DNA from: Parietaria judaica
Taxonomy: Eukaryota; Streptophyta; Magnoliopsida; Rosales; Urticaceae
DNA: 64,000 nucleotides
Assembly (NCBI GenBank): GCA_954871525.1
Contig: OX940860.1
Coordinates: 22,042,001-22,106,000, forward strand
Direction of reading: 5' to 3'
Made by a program: the position numbers and the translations under genes. This document shows, piece by piece, positions 10,306 to 23,812 of this stretch (position 1 is the stretch's first letter; every line of letters begins with the position of its first letter). The notes beneath the pieces were generated by a model that worked only from the letters and a program-made list of their open reading frames with translations, ran no database searches and was not told the DNA's origin.

Positions 10306-13300
10306 ATGGCGGCGGCATTGGAATGCTGGTCCACCCGAGCGAACAACGCCGACGAGGACCTCGTCGAGCAGGTCCTGATGCGCACCCACGACCGCTCCGA
10401 GGGCTCGCTCGGCGCCGCGGAGGCGAAGGACGCGCCGTCGTCGTCGGCGATGCAGAAGCGGCTTCAGAAGCTGAGTCGGAACGTGACGGAGGCCATTGCG
10501 TCGCTGCGGAACTCGCTCAACCTCGACTCCACCGTCAGAGACCAGGCGACGCCGTCGTCGTCGAGCAAGATCGAGAGCTGCCGGAAGGTCGTCTGGTGCA
10601 GCGTCGTTCGCAACCTCACGCAGCTCTACCCTGGGAGCCAGCTTCCAGAGAAGCTCGTCTCCAACCTTCGCAAGCACTACGATTCGTTGCCTCTCAGGTA
10701 TTTTCTCGGCATCCAAACGGTGTGGCTTATGGCTTCATCGGCGACTGTTTCTCAGTTGTTGTTTCTGGAACAGTTACGCTCAGGCTGGGTTCGACATGAA
10801 AGAGGTGTTTCTTCACATCAAAATGCTCGAACAGGCCTCCATTGACGACCACCCTGCGATTCTGACCCAAGAGGTGTCTGGTGATGAGGTTCAAGGCTCG
10901 GTTTTCAAGCTCACATTCGCCTGCAACTCGTCGATTTCGTGGTCGGTTATGTCCGGCGCGCTCGACAGCGCTTCGATTTGCTGCAAGAAGATTCAGATCT
11001 TCGAGAAGAAAGGCTCTACTCTCGGAGTTGTTCATCTCCTTGTTCAAGGCGGCCACGAGAAGACGTTCAAGGCCCGTATCGAGAGCGCGCTGAAGTCGGC
11101 TGCGAAGAGGCCTAAGCCCACTGTGTCGATGAAGTTTGCGTTCGGCCTCTGCGGATGCCAAGAGGAGAACACGAGGGCACGGGAATCAGCAGAGACCGAG
11201 GACGACGTCGGAGACCAGAAGGTCGAGAATTCGAACCAGAGGATTCAAATTCAGATGCCTCTCCCGACTTCGACGCTCGTGGTTTCAGTCGACGAATGGC
11301 AGACTGTTCAATCCGGTGGTGAGGAGATCGGGAAGTGGCTGCTGAACTCCGACCACCTCGATTTCTCCGACCAGATCGGGCCGAGCTCGTACAAGGGCGC
11401 ATTCAAGGGAAAGAAGGTGGGCATCGAGAAGCTGAAGGGCTGCGAAAAGGGCATTTCGTACAGCTTCGAGCTGCGAAAGGATCTTCTGGAGCTCATGACG
11501 TGTGGGCACAAGAACGTCCTGCAGTTTCACGGTGTCTGCGTCGACGAGAATCACGGGCTCTGCGTGGTGACAAAGCTGATGGAGGGCGGTTCCGTCTACG
11601 ACTTGATGCTGAAGAGCAAGAGGATTCAGAGCAAGGAGGTCGTGAGGATGGCCTGCGATGTGGCTGAGGGGATCAAGTTCATGAACGACCATGGTGTGGC
11701 CTACAGAGATCTCAACACGCAGCGGATTCTGCTGGACAAGCACGGGAACGCTTGCTTGGGCGATATGGGCGTCGTGTCGGTGTGCAAGAGCACCGGTGAA
11801 GCCATGGAGTACGAGACTGACGGCTACAGATGGCTCGCTCCCGAGGTAATAACTCTTCATATTCGTCCTCGTATTCATTAACAAGTCGAACTCAGTTTAC
11901 CTCTCCAATTTGATGTGTTTTAGAAGCCTAGAAAGCCATGTTTTTAGGCATTAATTGTTCATGTTCAATCAGTCAACTAGCAAACTAGATTGTTTCGAAG
12001 CATAGATACCAAATGTTTTTCCAGTTCTGTTCCACATAAGGAGAAGGGTAATGGTGGCAAATGTACCTAAGTTGTGCTCAATTGGGCCGGATATACTCAA
12101 GTTTCACTTAATTACAGTTACCACCGAAAGAAAACTTAAGTATATGCTATGTCATTCGAGTTGAGTATAATATTGGTACATTTGCCACTAGTAATCTAAG
12201 CCGAATCCTAGTAGCGAGCTCGTTGAGAATAATGGAAGTAATGGTGTAAGTTATGTTCACAATATGAATATGAAATTGCTTTGTGGACTATACTTCATGA
12301 ACCTTTGTCTCCATTGAGCCCACGAATACTTTAGGATATCCAATTCTTGGGGTACACTTCTAAAAGCCACTACAATATCAAAACCATTTTTGTTTGCTAC
12401 GAAAACTTGCCATTTTTTAAAGTGGAATTATGTGCTCAAGCATGTTTCTCCGGATTCATTTAATGAAGCTAAAGTTTCAAAAAAAAAAATCACCCAATTC
12501 TCGCTGCTTTATGTCACTTAAACCCGACATGATTGTTTGGGCATGCATAACGTGTCTTCATAATGGCTACATGCTTTTACATTTTAGTATCATAGATTTG
12601 TTGGTGTTTACCTTAATTTAAGCACCACTGTGTCTTCCACCAAATGAGTCGGTATGCTTGTAGAGCCCACTTAATGGAGCTTTTGGGTCTTCTTGCATCA
12701 CCCTTTTTATGTGATTTCATTTTCCTTTCAAACGCTTCTAAATACGTAATGTTTTTGCTTTTTTGGCTTTATGGTATGCGTGTCTGTGCACGTGCATCTT
12801 CTCTACTACTAGTACTACACATATTACTTTAGCTACACCATGGTCATGCCATTGATTATAGATAAATGGAAACCAAATGACCAAAGTTTTTTTCCAGACG
12901 ATTTCTGATGAAGTAAATATTTAATTTTGCTGATCTTTAGAGCTAATAATTAGACTCTTTTCTTGCTCCCTTTTTCAGGTTTTTTAAGTAATTATCGGCT
13001 CTGACCGCCCTTGTCATTTCTGTTTGCAATTTTTAAGCAGTTCGCTCCTTGAACTTGTCGTGTTGTCTTATTTTGTCTCGAAAACGTTGTCTCTGAATTT
13101 ATCGTATGTCTCAGTTTGCCCCTCTATTAAAAATTTGACGGTTTTTGTTAAATATACGGCATGTAAGCGGATACAATTGATTTAGAATTAAGGCAAACTG
13201 AATGAGATTTAACGTGAATGGTTTCAATTTTGATCGAAATCGTTGAAGGGTAAACGGGAATAGAGCGGAATGTGTTTTGGAAAAATTAAACAAAGAAAAG

Positions 13301-13770
13301 TCCATGGGGGATCTAAGGCTATGCAAGAAATTGACTCCCAAAAAAAAAGTTTGAGGCGAATTGAGACACTGCGACAAATTCAGCTGATTACTCTTTGTTT
13401 TCCTGTGACGAGTTCATCATATGATATGTAGAAATTAGTTTCTTTTTCTTACATTTTTCTTTTATGGGGAATCCAGATAATTGCCGGTGATCCAGAGTGT
13501 GTGGCTGAGACGTGGATGAGCAACGTGTACAGTTTCGGTATGGTTCTGTGGGAGATGGTTACTGGCGAGGCGGCTTATTCAGCACTCTCGCCGGTCCAGG
13601 CAGCTGTTGGAATAGCGGCTTGTGGGCTTAGGCCTGAAATCCCTAAGGACTGTTCCCAAACGCTAAGGTCTTTGATGATGAAGTGCTGGAACAATTGCCC
13701 GTCGAAACGGCCTCACTTTTCAGAGATTATATCGACGTTGCTGCGACCAAACAACGGCAGTTGCAGATAG
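10306..13770 (+). CDS. Kinase-like protein with N-terminal plant domain; probable pseudokinase
   Basis: Exons 10306-10697, 10774-11845 and 13477-13770 give 1,758 bases, 585 residues. The N-terminal ~250 residues resemble the plant domain I remember as DUF1221 (contains KRLQKLSRNVTEAI and GFDMKEVFLHIKMLEQAS). The C-terminal ~270 residues are a TKL/Raf-like kinase fold, including DGYRWLAPE and DVYSFGMVLWE-like NVYSFGMVLWEMVTGE. Key residues are altered: VAIK is VGIE (Glu349), HRD is YRD (Asp443 kept), the Mg-binding Asn is Arg448, and DFG is DMG (Asp461 kept). There is no clear glycine loop. These changes argue against normal phosphotransfer; a scaffold or signalling role is my inference. Intron 2 is 1.6 kb and featureless. 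Confidence 0.87.
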
Positions 13771-16236
13771 AGAATAGGTATGGTTATAATATAGAAGCAC
13801 TTTTCTTTTGAATCCGATGCGATCTTATTTGATAATCCAAGTCAAACAGTATGAAGCTATAGGAGCTGGAATATATATATATGTATGATGTATCATGTAT
13901 GTGTATGCATAAATGTAGAAAGCAAAGCTTTTGTCCTCTGAAATTAAATATATAGTATGATCTTTTAAGTCTCTCTCCAATTCTGTAGGAGTAGTATAAA
14001 ATTCAATGCACATTATTCGTTTGTTCCTTTGGGCCAGAACCCACACACCCGTTTTTTAAAGGGTCGGGACGGGTGGGCATGAACCCGCAATAATAAAAAT
14101 ACTATACAAAAATTAAAGTGACAGAATTTTATGATAGACGTTAATAAGTGGACGGAAAACCCAAAACGTTACACCTTTTATTTTGTTAAAATTGAGTTTT
14201 TGTTCCAGCAAAAAAAGAACTTTATATATATGAAGTCTTTAGGTGGGTATTATCTCTCGTAAATTTGAATGATTTTCGGTCGGACTTTTGCTTGTTGGCA
14301 CATGCGTTTATGCTAAGCCCGATCAGAGAGAGGAACATGTGATTTGCGTGTAATATGGACTAGTCAAAGTAAGCCCATAAATACAATTGAAAGTCCTCCG
14401 ACAAGTTTCCCAGCTTGACTTTTTTTGTGTGCTTTTAAATAATTTACTACTCAAATAGCATATGCTATTATAATTTCACTTCCGAGTGTTTGTATGGTAT
14501 CTTTTGTTGAATAGTTCTTTAAAAAATGTTTTGTCTAGGGTGATTATTTGGGTCAGAACAAGAGACACGGAATTGTTAAGACATGATGTAAATATATTTA
14601 GGTCGGTCTTGATTGGATATAAGTTTGATCGCGCGATTGAAAAATAAGTGACCACGGTTCAAACATGACAAGACAACGCGATGGGCTTCATTAGACAAAA
14701 TTCAAAAATAAAATATTCATATTTTTGGTTAGCGGAAATTTAATAGGTGTTTGTGCTATTTTAGTGAACTTAATAATATAAAAAAGAACAATATGCATGA
14801 GATTTATATTGATTCGGCACCGTTAATAATGAGATGCGTAATCCACTATTACTCACTATGATTCTCGTACAATGTTTATGAAACCTATGTAATTGTATAA
14901 ATCCTTATTAAGTGAGAAAGGGATCCTTCAAAATGTATGTAGGATGATGGTACTGAGGGTGCTTCCTAGCTCGGTCCTTGAGTTCGATTTTGCGGTTGCC
15001 AGACCCGTACAATCCTTCTGCTTGCGTCATGCTTCTTTCACGGGAAACGTACACGGAGACGCATTTCCGGTGCGCCTACTACGGGTTAAAAACTTGAACA
15101 TGGGACAGTAAAATAATCGTAGAAACCTACAAAAAACTTTTCAGATCAGTCATTGATAAAATCAAAGTAACCGGCAAATCTTGGCTTGTTACGAAAAGAG
15201 AGAGAAAAAAAGGTTGTTGAAATGGGACCTCTTTGGTTTAGACTTTGTCCCTTTGGCAGTAGCAGATGAGATAATGGAGAGATGAGACCACTATCAAGTG
15301 GTTGGCTTATACGAGAAAAATAAAAAGGCGAAATCTAAGTGAGAAGAATTTAGTAAAAGCGTGTCTATTCTTGTTATAGTATACTATAGGTCATAAATCT
15401 TCTCATGGCCACATATGATTGTTTGAGTTTTGTCCATTATGGACATCATTTGGAACTAAAGCCCATGACCTCAATCATTATCACCTCTTCTACAGAGCCT
15501 CTATTATCTATATATAAAAAATTGTTTCTTCAGTGAAAAAAATAAAAATCCAAAATCTCGATAAGTAAACTCGAATCTCAATCAAATTTGACTCATAAAA
15601 AACAAACCATGAGATTCAGAATAATATAAATGATAAATATCAAAGTTTACGTAACAAACCGAAAGAGAACAAGATAAAATTTAAAGTTTTTTCTTTTTCT
15701 TTGAAACACGTAACATTGTTCGCAAAAGATGAAACACAGTTCGAGTGCGAAAGCCACCAATGATGACTCAAATTCTGAACACCAAAGTGCATCATCGACT
15801 TTGTTTCCCTCGCGGAAATTATCGACGACTCTAATTAAAATTTTATGAAATATCAGTAAAACTCTCAAATTTATTCTCTAACAATTTACCCCATCAACCA
15901 CTTTATCACTGCTTTGAGCTTGTATCATAATAGTTGTACGAAAATGAAACTAACGAACAAAAAACATAAAGTAAAAAAATCCATAATACCTAACGTTACA
16001 AATAGTACAATAAACGATGTCGTTTTTTTCCCTCGATGGCTTACGCGCCAAATAAACCAATTTCCTAGTCTTCCATGGATTCGATTCTTCGTCTGCTCAA
16101 AACCTCACCGATAAGTTTAGATTTTCCTTCTTTGCTTTTGCTTCGCGTCTTCTCATTGGAATCATGGTTAATACTTTTAGTATTGGAGATTGACGAACTC
16201 TTCTATGATGGCGACACTTGACTAGCCTTGTTGATA
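13771..16236. other. Intergenic, AT-rich
   Basis: No supported gene. Short ORFs have no family resemblance. The last ~300 bases should contain the promoter and perhaps a 5' exon of the first E1 copy, but I cannot place either. Confidence 0.45.
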
Positions 16237-19200
16237 ATGATATTCATTTACGCCTTTGTGGTTTCCACGGTCATGATGATGCGGTTTTGCGGCGCTTTTT
16301 TTGGCGACTTTGTTCGCAGCTTTCTTCGATCAAGAAAGAGAGCCCGTGAACTAGTGAGCGGTGAAGAAGAGAGCAGCGACGGTGAGAGGAAGAGATGTTG
16401 GATTGGCGCCGGCGGATCGGGGGCGAAAAGGTGCTGTATTGGCGGTGAAAGCGATGAGAGGAATCAAGAACGGCTGCTTGGTAGGGCTCTGCGCGATGCG
16501 GGCTCTAACGTAATCGACGAGGATTTGCACAGCCGACAGTTGGCAGTGTACGGCCGCGATACAATGCTGAGGCTCTCCGCTTCTAACGTCCTCGTGTCGG
16601 GGATGCAAGGTCTCGGGGCCGAGATCGGTACGTTGAAAGTGTACTTTTTCAGTAAGCTATTTTGTTGTTGACTTCAAATAATGTGACATGACTTTTCTGT
16701 CTTGTATTTTACACCATTTCGTTAAAATGATACTCGATAAATAAACGACTCGATTAAATAATACTTTTGTATCCCAACAACACTAATTTATTGAGGTTTC
16801 ATTGTACTTGGACCGAGTTGACCAGCTTCTCGCCTTGCAGCCAAGAACCTCGTTCTTGCTGGTGTGAAGTCCGTTACTTTGCACGATGAACGAAAGCTTG
16901 AACTTTGGGATCTTTCGAGTAATTTTCTTGCTGACGAGAGCGACATCGGCCAGAACCGAGCTCTCGCTTCTTGTCGGAAATTGCAGGAGCTCAACACTGC
17001 TGTAGCCGTGCATACCTTGACTACCCAATTGACGAAACAAAAACTTTCAGATTTCCAGGTACTTACACGTTTATATATTCATGTTTTAATGGCATTGTAT
17101 ATATGTTTCTTCTTTGATTACACTTTGAAATCACTAAATTCTCTTGTTTCGCAGGCTGTTGTGTTCACTCACATCAGTCTTGAGAAAGCTATTGAATTTA
17201 ATGATTACTGTCGTAGCCACGAGCCTCCGATCGCCTTCATCAAAACTGAAGTGAGAGGCCTCTTTGGCTCGTTATTTTGCGACTTCGGACCGGAGTTCAC
17301 TGTTTTCGACGTTGACGGAGAGGCTCCTCACATGGGTATTGTTTCATCCATAAGCAATGAAAACCCAGCCCTGGTGTCCTGTGTCGATGAAAGACTCGGG
17401 TTTCAGGACGGGGATTTTGTTGTGTTCTCGGAGGTTCGAGGAATGGTAGAGCTAAACGACAGAAAGCCGAGAAAGATAAAAAGTGCAGGACAATATTCCT
17501 TCACTCTTGAAGAGGACACGAGAGAGTTCCGCGCCCACGAAGGAGGCGGTATCGTCACGCAAGTGAAACAACCCAAAGTGCTGAAATTTAAGTCGTTAGT
17601 GGAAGCGCTTCATGACCCCGGCGAGTTTCTATTAAGTGATTTTTCTAAGTTCGATAGACCGCCGCTTCTCCACCTGGCGTTTCAAGCGCTTGATAAGTTT
17701 GCATCGGATTCGGGTCGCTTTCCGGTTGCAGGCTCGGAAGAGGATGCTCGGAAGCTTATACTTATTGCTCGCGGCATCAATGGAGGTTTGGGAGATAAGG
17801 AATTAAAAGACGTTAACGAAAAAATTCTGCGGCACTTTGCCTTCGGTGCCAAGGCAGTGCTGAATCCCATGGCTGCTGTGTTTGGTGGTATTGCCGCACA
17901 GGAGGTACTAAAAGCCTGCTCGGGAAAGTTTCATCCACTGCTTCAGGTTCGTCGCTGTTCGCTAATGTGGAAAGTTGGAGAGATCGTTGAGTGACGTAGT
18001 AATGCCATATGATGACAGTTGACTTGATGTCACGTGACACTTAACAGTCAACTTTAACTATTTGTAAGAAAACATGATTAACGTAAGGACGACTTTAGCT
18101 GCTAAAAAGTTGAATTAAGAACTTATCTATAAGAAACGGACGAGTTTGAGGAATTAAGCTACAAATTTCCATAATTATAATTACTCTTTAAAGACTAAAG
18201 CTTGAATCTTTATGTTTGATAATGTTTTGCAGTTCTTCTACTTTGACTCATTAGAGTCACTTCCAGTCATGGAACCACATCCAATGGATTACAGACCGAG
18301 GAATGACCGTTACGATGCGCAACTCTCAGTTCTGGGGAGCAGGCTGACAAGGAGAATGGAGACTGCTACAACGTTTATCGTCGGGTCCGGCGCGCTCGGC
18401 TGCGAGCTCTTGAAGAACATTGCGCTTATGGGCGTTTCTTGCGGTGAAAAAGGAAAGTCAATCGTTACAGACGACGACATCATCGAGAAGAGTAACCTCA
18501 GCAGGCAGTTCCTATTCCGCGACTCGAACATCGGGCAGTTTAAATCCACAGTTGCTGCTTCCGCTGCGGCAAAGATAAACCACCGCCTTAACGTTAAAGC
18601 GATGCAAAATCGAGTCTGCGCAGAGACGGAACATGTTTTTGTTGACGACTTCTGGGAGGATGTCGGTGTCGTTTTGAATGCGCTGGACAACGTCGAAGCA
18701 AGGCTCTACGTCGACCAGAAATGCTTGTATTTCCAGAAGCCACTTCTCGAGTCGGGAACTCTCGGTGCGAAATGCAACACTCAGGTTGTCATTCCTCACT
18801 TGACAGAAAACTACGGCGCCACGAGGGACCCGCCTGAGAAAGAGGCCCCTTTGTGCACTTTGCGCTCGTTTCCCTACAACATTGATCACTGCTTGGCTTG
18901 GGCCCGGTCAGAGTTTGACGATTGGCTTGAAACGACTCCCATGGAAGTTAACGCGTACTTGTCGAGACCCGACGAATACGTTACCCGGGCAAGAAGCGAA
19001 GCTGATCAGCAGTCCAGGGAGAGGTTGGAGCGCGTCCTGAAGTGCATTGGCAGAGAGAGATGCAAGACCGTCGAGGATTGTATCGCTTGGGCTCGCTTCA
19101 TGTAAGTCATGTCCATCCACATCCGGATTCTTTCCTCTGGCAAAAACCGCCGGTAAAAAGCGCCATCACTGATGCGGTCAAAACGTCTTTTACCGGCGGC

Positions 19201-20822
19201 TTCCCCAGAAACCTTTCGCCTTTGAGTTCGACTCGCTCTTTTACTTTCTCGTATTTTTACCTGTGATAGTTGAAGTTTTTCATCTTAGGTTCGAAGATTA
19301 TTTCGCCAACCAAGTGAAGCAGTTAACTGACACTTTCCCGGTAGACGCGGTTGTGAGTAACGGAAGTCCGTTCTGGTCAGCGCCGAAGCGGTTTCCTCGT
19401 CCTGTCGAGTTCTCCGCTTCTGATCCCAGCCACGTCCGCCTTGTTATGGCAGCGTCTATTCTAAGAGCAGAGACATTCGGAATCTCCATCCCCGATTGGG
19501 TCCGAAACCCGTCAATGCTGGGCGAATTTGTTGAGAAATTGACCGTTCCGGCGTTTAAGGCCAAGCAAGGTGGGATCAAAATTGAAACGGAAGATCAGAC
19601 CAGAGATGATAAAATGGCTACAGATGAAGATTTGCAGATAATCAGAGATTTGATCTCAAAGATAGAGCGCTACAGAGCGAGCTTGCCACAGGGGTTCAAG
19701 ATGCGACCAATCCACTTTGAGAAGGTCACTTTCTATATATCATTCAATCTCATTCACAAACCTCTTACATATTGATGTCGATCTCGACAAATTGCTTCTG
19801 ATTTTGGTGAATTTCAATATTAACTTTTTAGTCATTGTTTCCAATTCTCATGTTATTTGTTTCCATCTTTTTTTAGTTTCCGATTTCCTTAAGGCATTTG
19901 TTTCGGAAAACTTAAGACTCAATATTTGCATGCAAAAGTTTGTAATGTGTTTTTCGGTTATTTCTTTAGTACTAGTCTACATCAAGTATTCGGGGACATT
20001 TTTCGTGATAGAATCTAGAAATAGAAATAGAGGAGAGAATCAATATAATTTGATTTGATTTGATTGTTTGACTCGCCTTTTGTTTTAATTCAAATATAAA
20101 GTTGACAATGAAAATATAAGCCATACTTATGAAATACATGCATTGATTATGAAATATATATGCATGATTGATCCGATACTATGAGTTTTATTCTCAATCA
20201 CACGCATGGAGTTCCCTTTCAGGACGATGATAATAATCACCACGTGGACCTGATCGCCGGCCTTGCCAACATGCGGGCCCGGAACTACGGCATTCCTGAA
20301 GTCGACAAGTTGACAGCGAAGCTGATCGCCGGGAGAATCATCCCAGCAATCGCGACCTCCACCGCGGTGGCGGCTGGCCTGGTGTGCCTAGAGCTTTACA
20401 AGGTCCTCGATGGCCGCCATGGAGTGGAGGACTATCGCAACGCCTTCGCCAACTTGGCGCTGCCCTTGTTCTCGATGGCGGAGCCGGTCCGGGCAAGGGT
20501 GACAGAGCACGGGGGCGTGAGGTGGTCGGTGTGGGATCGGTGGGTCTACGTGGGGGACCCCACTCTGGTGGAGCTGCTGACGTGGCTGAAGACGGCCAAG
20601 GGGCTGGATGACGTGTACAGCGTGTCGTGCGGGAGCAGCATCATCTACAACGCAGTAGACCCGCGGCAGAGGGAGCGATGGGGCACGAAGCTGCGGGAAC
20701 TTATTCACGGGTTGGGGCTGGAGATTCCACCTCATCGCCGCCGGTTCGACCTCGAAGTCGGGTGCGTCGACGAGGACGATCGAGACATCGAGGTGCCGCT
20801 GATTTCAGTCTATTTCCGGTAG
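16237..20822 (+). CDS. Ubiquitin-activating enzyme E1, diverged copy 1
   Basis: E1 enzymes adenylate ubiquitin with ATP, then hold it as a thioester on a cysteine. Exons 16237-16627, 16841-17058, 17155-17946, 18233-19101, 19289-19724 and 20223-20822 give 1,101 residues if the first ATG is used. Inactive adenylation half: about residues 85-460. Active half: GSGALG nucleotide motif, [27 protein letters not shown], catalytic Cys675 in PLCTLRSFP (codon 18854-18856), second catalytic half, then the ubiquitin-fold domain ending SVYFR. All catalytic signatures are kept, but the protein is clearly more diverged than copy 2. The start is doubtful: where copy 2 has ATG CTT CCA AGA AAG, this copy reads TTT CTT CGA TCA AGA AAG, so the ancestral ATG is gone. 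The ORF now extends into a hydrophobic, unrelated N-terminus, and an upstream exon is also possible. Confidence 0.85.
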
Positions 20823-22455
20823 GAAATAAGTGCGTAGTGATGTGAATACTTTGCAAAAGCATAGTCATGTGTTCGTAATTATCTCTTTCAAATGCCAATG
20901 TGTATTTGCTGTTGAGACGAGTAAGTCAAATATTCTAGTGAGCTCAGCTAGTAAATTAAGATAAATTTTAAATATAACTAAATTGGATAATTTATGGCAC
21001 CTAATTCGATCCGATTTAGTTCTACACATTGAGTCACTTGATATAAACTTAATTATTTATGTCAAAAATTAATTTATTTTATTGGAAATTTGTGCCTCAT
21101 AATTAAAGATTGTGAATATGAGTCTTATTTTTGTAACATGTGGGTATGTTGATTGCCAATCTTTTTATTTTGTTTTACGGACATTTGTTCTCCAAATGTA
21201 TTTACAATCTCTTATGTATTTTTCTTGACTAAGGATAGTGAAGCTCCCTGTGGACGGAGTTACCTCGTTAAGACCGAACCAAATAAAATTCGTGCGTATT
21301 ACCGTTACTCTCTTCCGCCTCACGTTGCATCTACAACTCTTTTGCACGCACGAACGCACATGCCACTCTGCATCCCAAAGCAGTATCGATCTCACTCATA
21401 TTAGTGTTCGACGAAAAACACATCAACACTACCTATTGAACCTTAAAATTATCATTAATTGATCCAGATTCGGGCCCATATTCCACAAGAATTTAGCCTC
21501 GGGCCACCCGGTGCACAAGTTAACGTGCCATGTTGCAGATAAGACACAAGTGTCGATACCAAGGATCAAATTTTCGTCGATTATCGGTCTTGCAGGTAGT
21601 CATCGATAAATTTTTCATGCCAATAGTAGTTGTTTTGGTACTTTTCCACGATTTTCGACAAGCTTCTTGCCTAATGATTATCGATAAAAGTAGTGTAAAA
21701 AAAATATAATAAAATGGGTACTTTTCGAGCAAATTTGGACGTCTTGATAATTTTCGACAAAAGTGCCTTAAATGCTAAAAAAATATTATCTTAGCCTAAA
21801 GGCCAAGACATGTATGTTGAATTGTTGATTTGATTAAATTTGGAAATAGAGATTGCTATTTATATAGTAACAATGTTATTATTTTCTTTGTATTTGTTTT
21901 ATGTGAGACTTTCTAAATCCAAACAAATGTGCATTATTAATGACACCATCACTATTTGTTCAATGTGAGACTTTATTTGTATTTGTTCCATGATATGATT
22001 TTATTTTTTATTTTTTAGTATTTTTAAGTTTTATCAACTCTATATATAAACTTAGTAAATATATTTTAAATTTTTTTTTAGTGATTTTTCATCAATAATC
22101 TTCGATAATGTCGGTAATGATAAGCTATAGTTACAGTAGTTTTCCATCGATAATCATCAAAAATCCATTGATAATCCTTAAACACGGCAACCGATTTATC
22201 AACAAAAACGGATCGATACCTCTTCTCCTCTACAAGGCAGCCTTGGAATGGAACAAGCAGCGAGGTTCATTACTTCTTTCCCACGAAATTTGAAATCGAA
22301 ACAATCCAATTATAAACACAAAACGACGTGGTTTCAGGTGCAAGTCCACTTACAACGCCACGTAAAATTAAAACTAAAAATAGTAAATTATCATCATGGA
22401 CATTATATAGAGTTATAGATTATGATTCTTACACGAAATATTCGTACCGAGCCTA
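20823..22455. other. Intergenic, AT-rich
   Basis: 3' flank of E1 copy 1, then AT-rich sequence with repeated TCGATAA-type phrases (about 21540-22200). No gene seen. Confidence 0.45.
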
Positions 22456-23812
22456 CTAGTGGTAGGGTGAGCATGAGTTGAGTTTGGCAGCCCCGATGTT
22501 TTTTATGGACCCGATCCGACCACTTCGGGTTCCCAAAAAAAAAAAAAAAAAAAACCCCGATCCGACCCAAATTTTTTTAATGCCCGAACCAAACCAACCC
22601 GATAAAAAAACCGGGTTGGGTTGGTTGGGGTCGCCATGGCCCGATTAATTAAAATTTAATCTTATATAACAAAAAATAATATGAAAAAAATGCATCAATT
22701 AGGGGTGCAAGCGGACCGGGTACCCATATTTTTTGCCATACCCGCTACCGGATCCGGAATCTGGTTTTTTTGAAATTTAAACCCGGATCTGCATATTTTT
22801 ACATAAAAACCCGGAAATCCGGATCCGGGTTAAAACCCGGTTTTAAAATAAAAAACCGGTTTTTAAACCCGGATCCGGATTTTTATTTATTTTCGGTTTT
22901 AAAATCCGGTTCCGGGTTATAATACGGATTTGAACTTAAATTTTATATTTAAAAACAAACTTGAAGTAATTATAGCCAAAATTAAAAAATCAAACTATAT
23001 CATAATCATAACACATATACTTACAAAAACTGATAAGTAATTAACATAATAAATACATGTAATGTTTTATACTATTAGTATTGTGAGAGAAAAAAAATTT
23101 ATATCAATCTGGGCTAGAAGAAACAAATGATTAACCTACAACATTAGTTTGGAGTTGGATGAGAAACATTTAAATGAATATTTCTCTTGATAGAAATTCA
23201 GTATGTATTTTTTTTGGTATGAAAATTCTAAATATTTTTATGTATATATTTAATAACCGGGTTTTAGTAAGCTACTCTGCAGGTTCCGGGTTTTTTATTC
23301 TCTTAATCCGGTACCCGGAACCGGTTTAATCCGGATGCAGTTTTTTTAATAAACCGGTTCCGGTTTAACCCGGATTAATACGGTTTCAGTTTATTTAAAA
23401 TACGGTTCCAGTCCGGATGCGGTTTAAAACCCGCATTTCCGGGTTTTATTTGCACCCCTAGCATCAATGTACTCAAAATTCAATTAAAAATACCCAAACA
23501 AATTTAATCAAACAAATATACACTAAACCATGTAAAACATGAAAATGAGAGATCGAACGGTCTTTGAATGTAAATAAAATTGAGAACGAGAAATTTTAAA
23601 CGACTAAAGATTACACTACTTGAATAAAAATTAATATAAAATATATATTAATTATATTGGTCGGGTCGGAGACCCCGAACCGACCCGATTTATAGTCGGA
23701 TCCGGTCCGGCCCGATCCTACCTAATTTTAAACAGGTTAGATTGGGCGGGTTAAATTGAGGTCGGGTCTCTAACGGACTGGATTAGGCTATTAGGTTGAG
23801 TCTAAATTGCTG
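22456..23812. mobile_element. Possible outer hAT-type element interrupted by 22700-23460
   Basis: The left part (TAGGGTGAGCATGAGTTGAG, CCGATCCGACCC, CCGGGTTGGGTTGG) and the right part (GGTCGGGTCGG, CCGAACCGACCCG, CTGGCTGACCCTG) are GC-rich and complementary in style. They flank a younger hAT insertion. No clean target duplication was found for the outer unit, so its limits are approximate. Confidence 0.4.
22700..23460. mobile_element. hAT-type non-autonomous element (761 bp)
   Basis: Ends TAGGGGTGCAA and TTGCACCCCTA are inverted repeats, flanked by the perfect 8-bp target duplication GCATCAAT (22692-22699 and 23461-23468). The interior is built of CCGGATCCGG/AACCCGG phrases and AT-rich filler with no transposase frame. 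An 8-bp duplication with these ends is characteristic of hAT elements. Confidence 0.9.

Noticed and set aside
10323..10799. 158-codon frame overlapping the kinase-like gene
   Set aside because: Alternate frame of GC-rich exon 1; composition-driven, with no family resemblance.
10496..11881. 461-codon frame as a separate short kinase
   Set aside because: It starts mid-exon in another phase, reads through intron 1 and stops in intron 2; the spliced three-exon model keeps the phase and the full domain.
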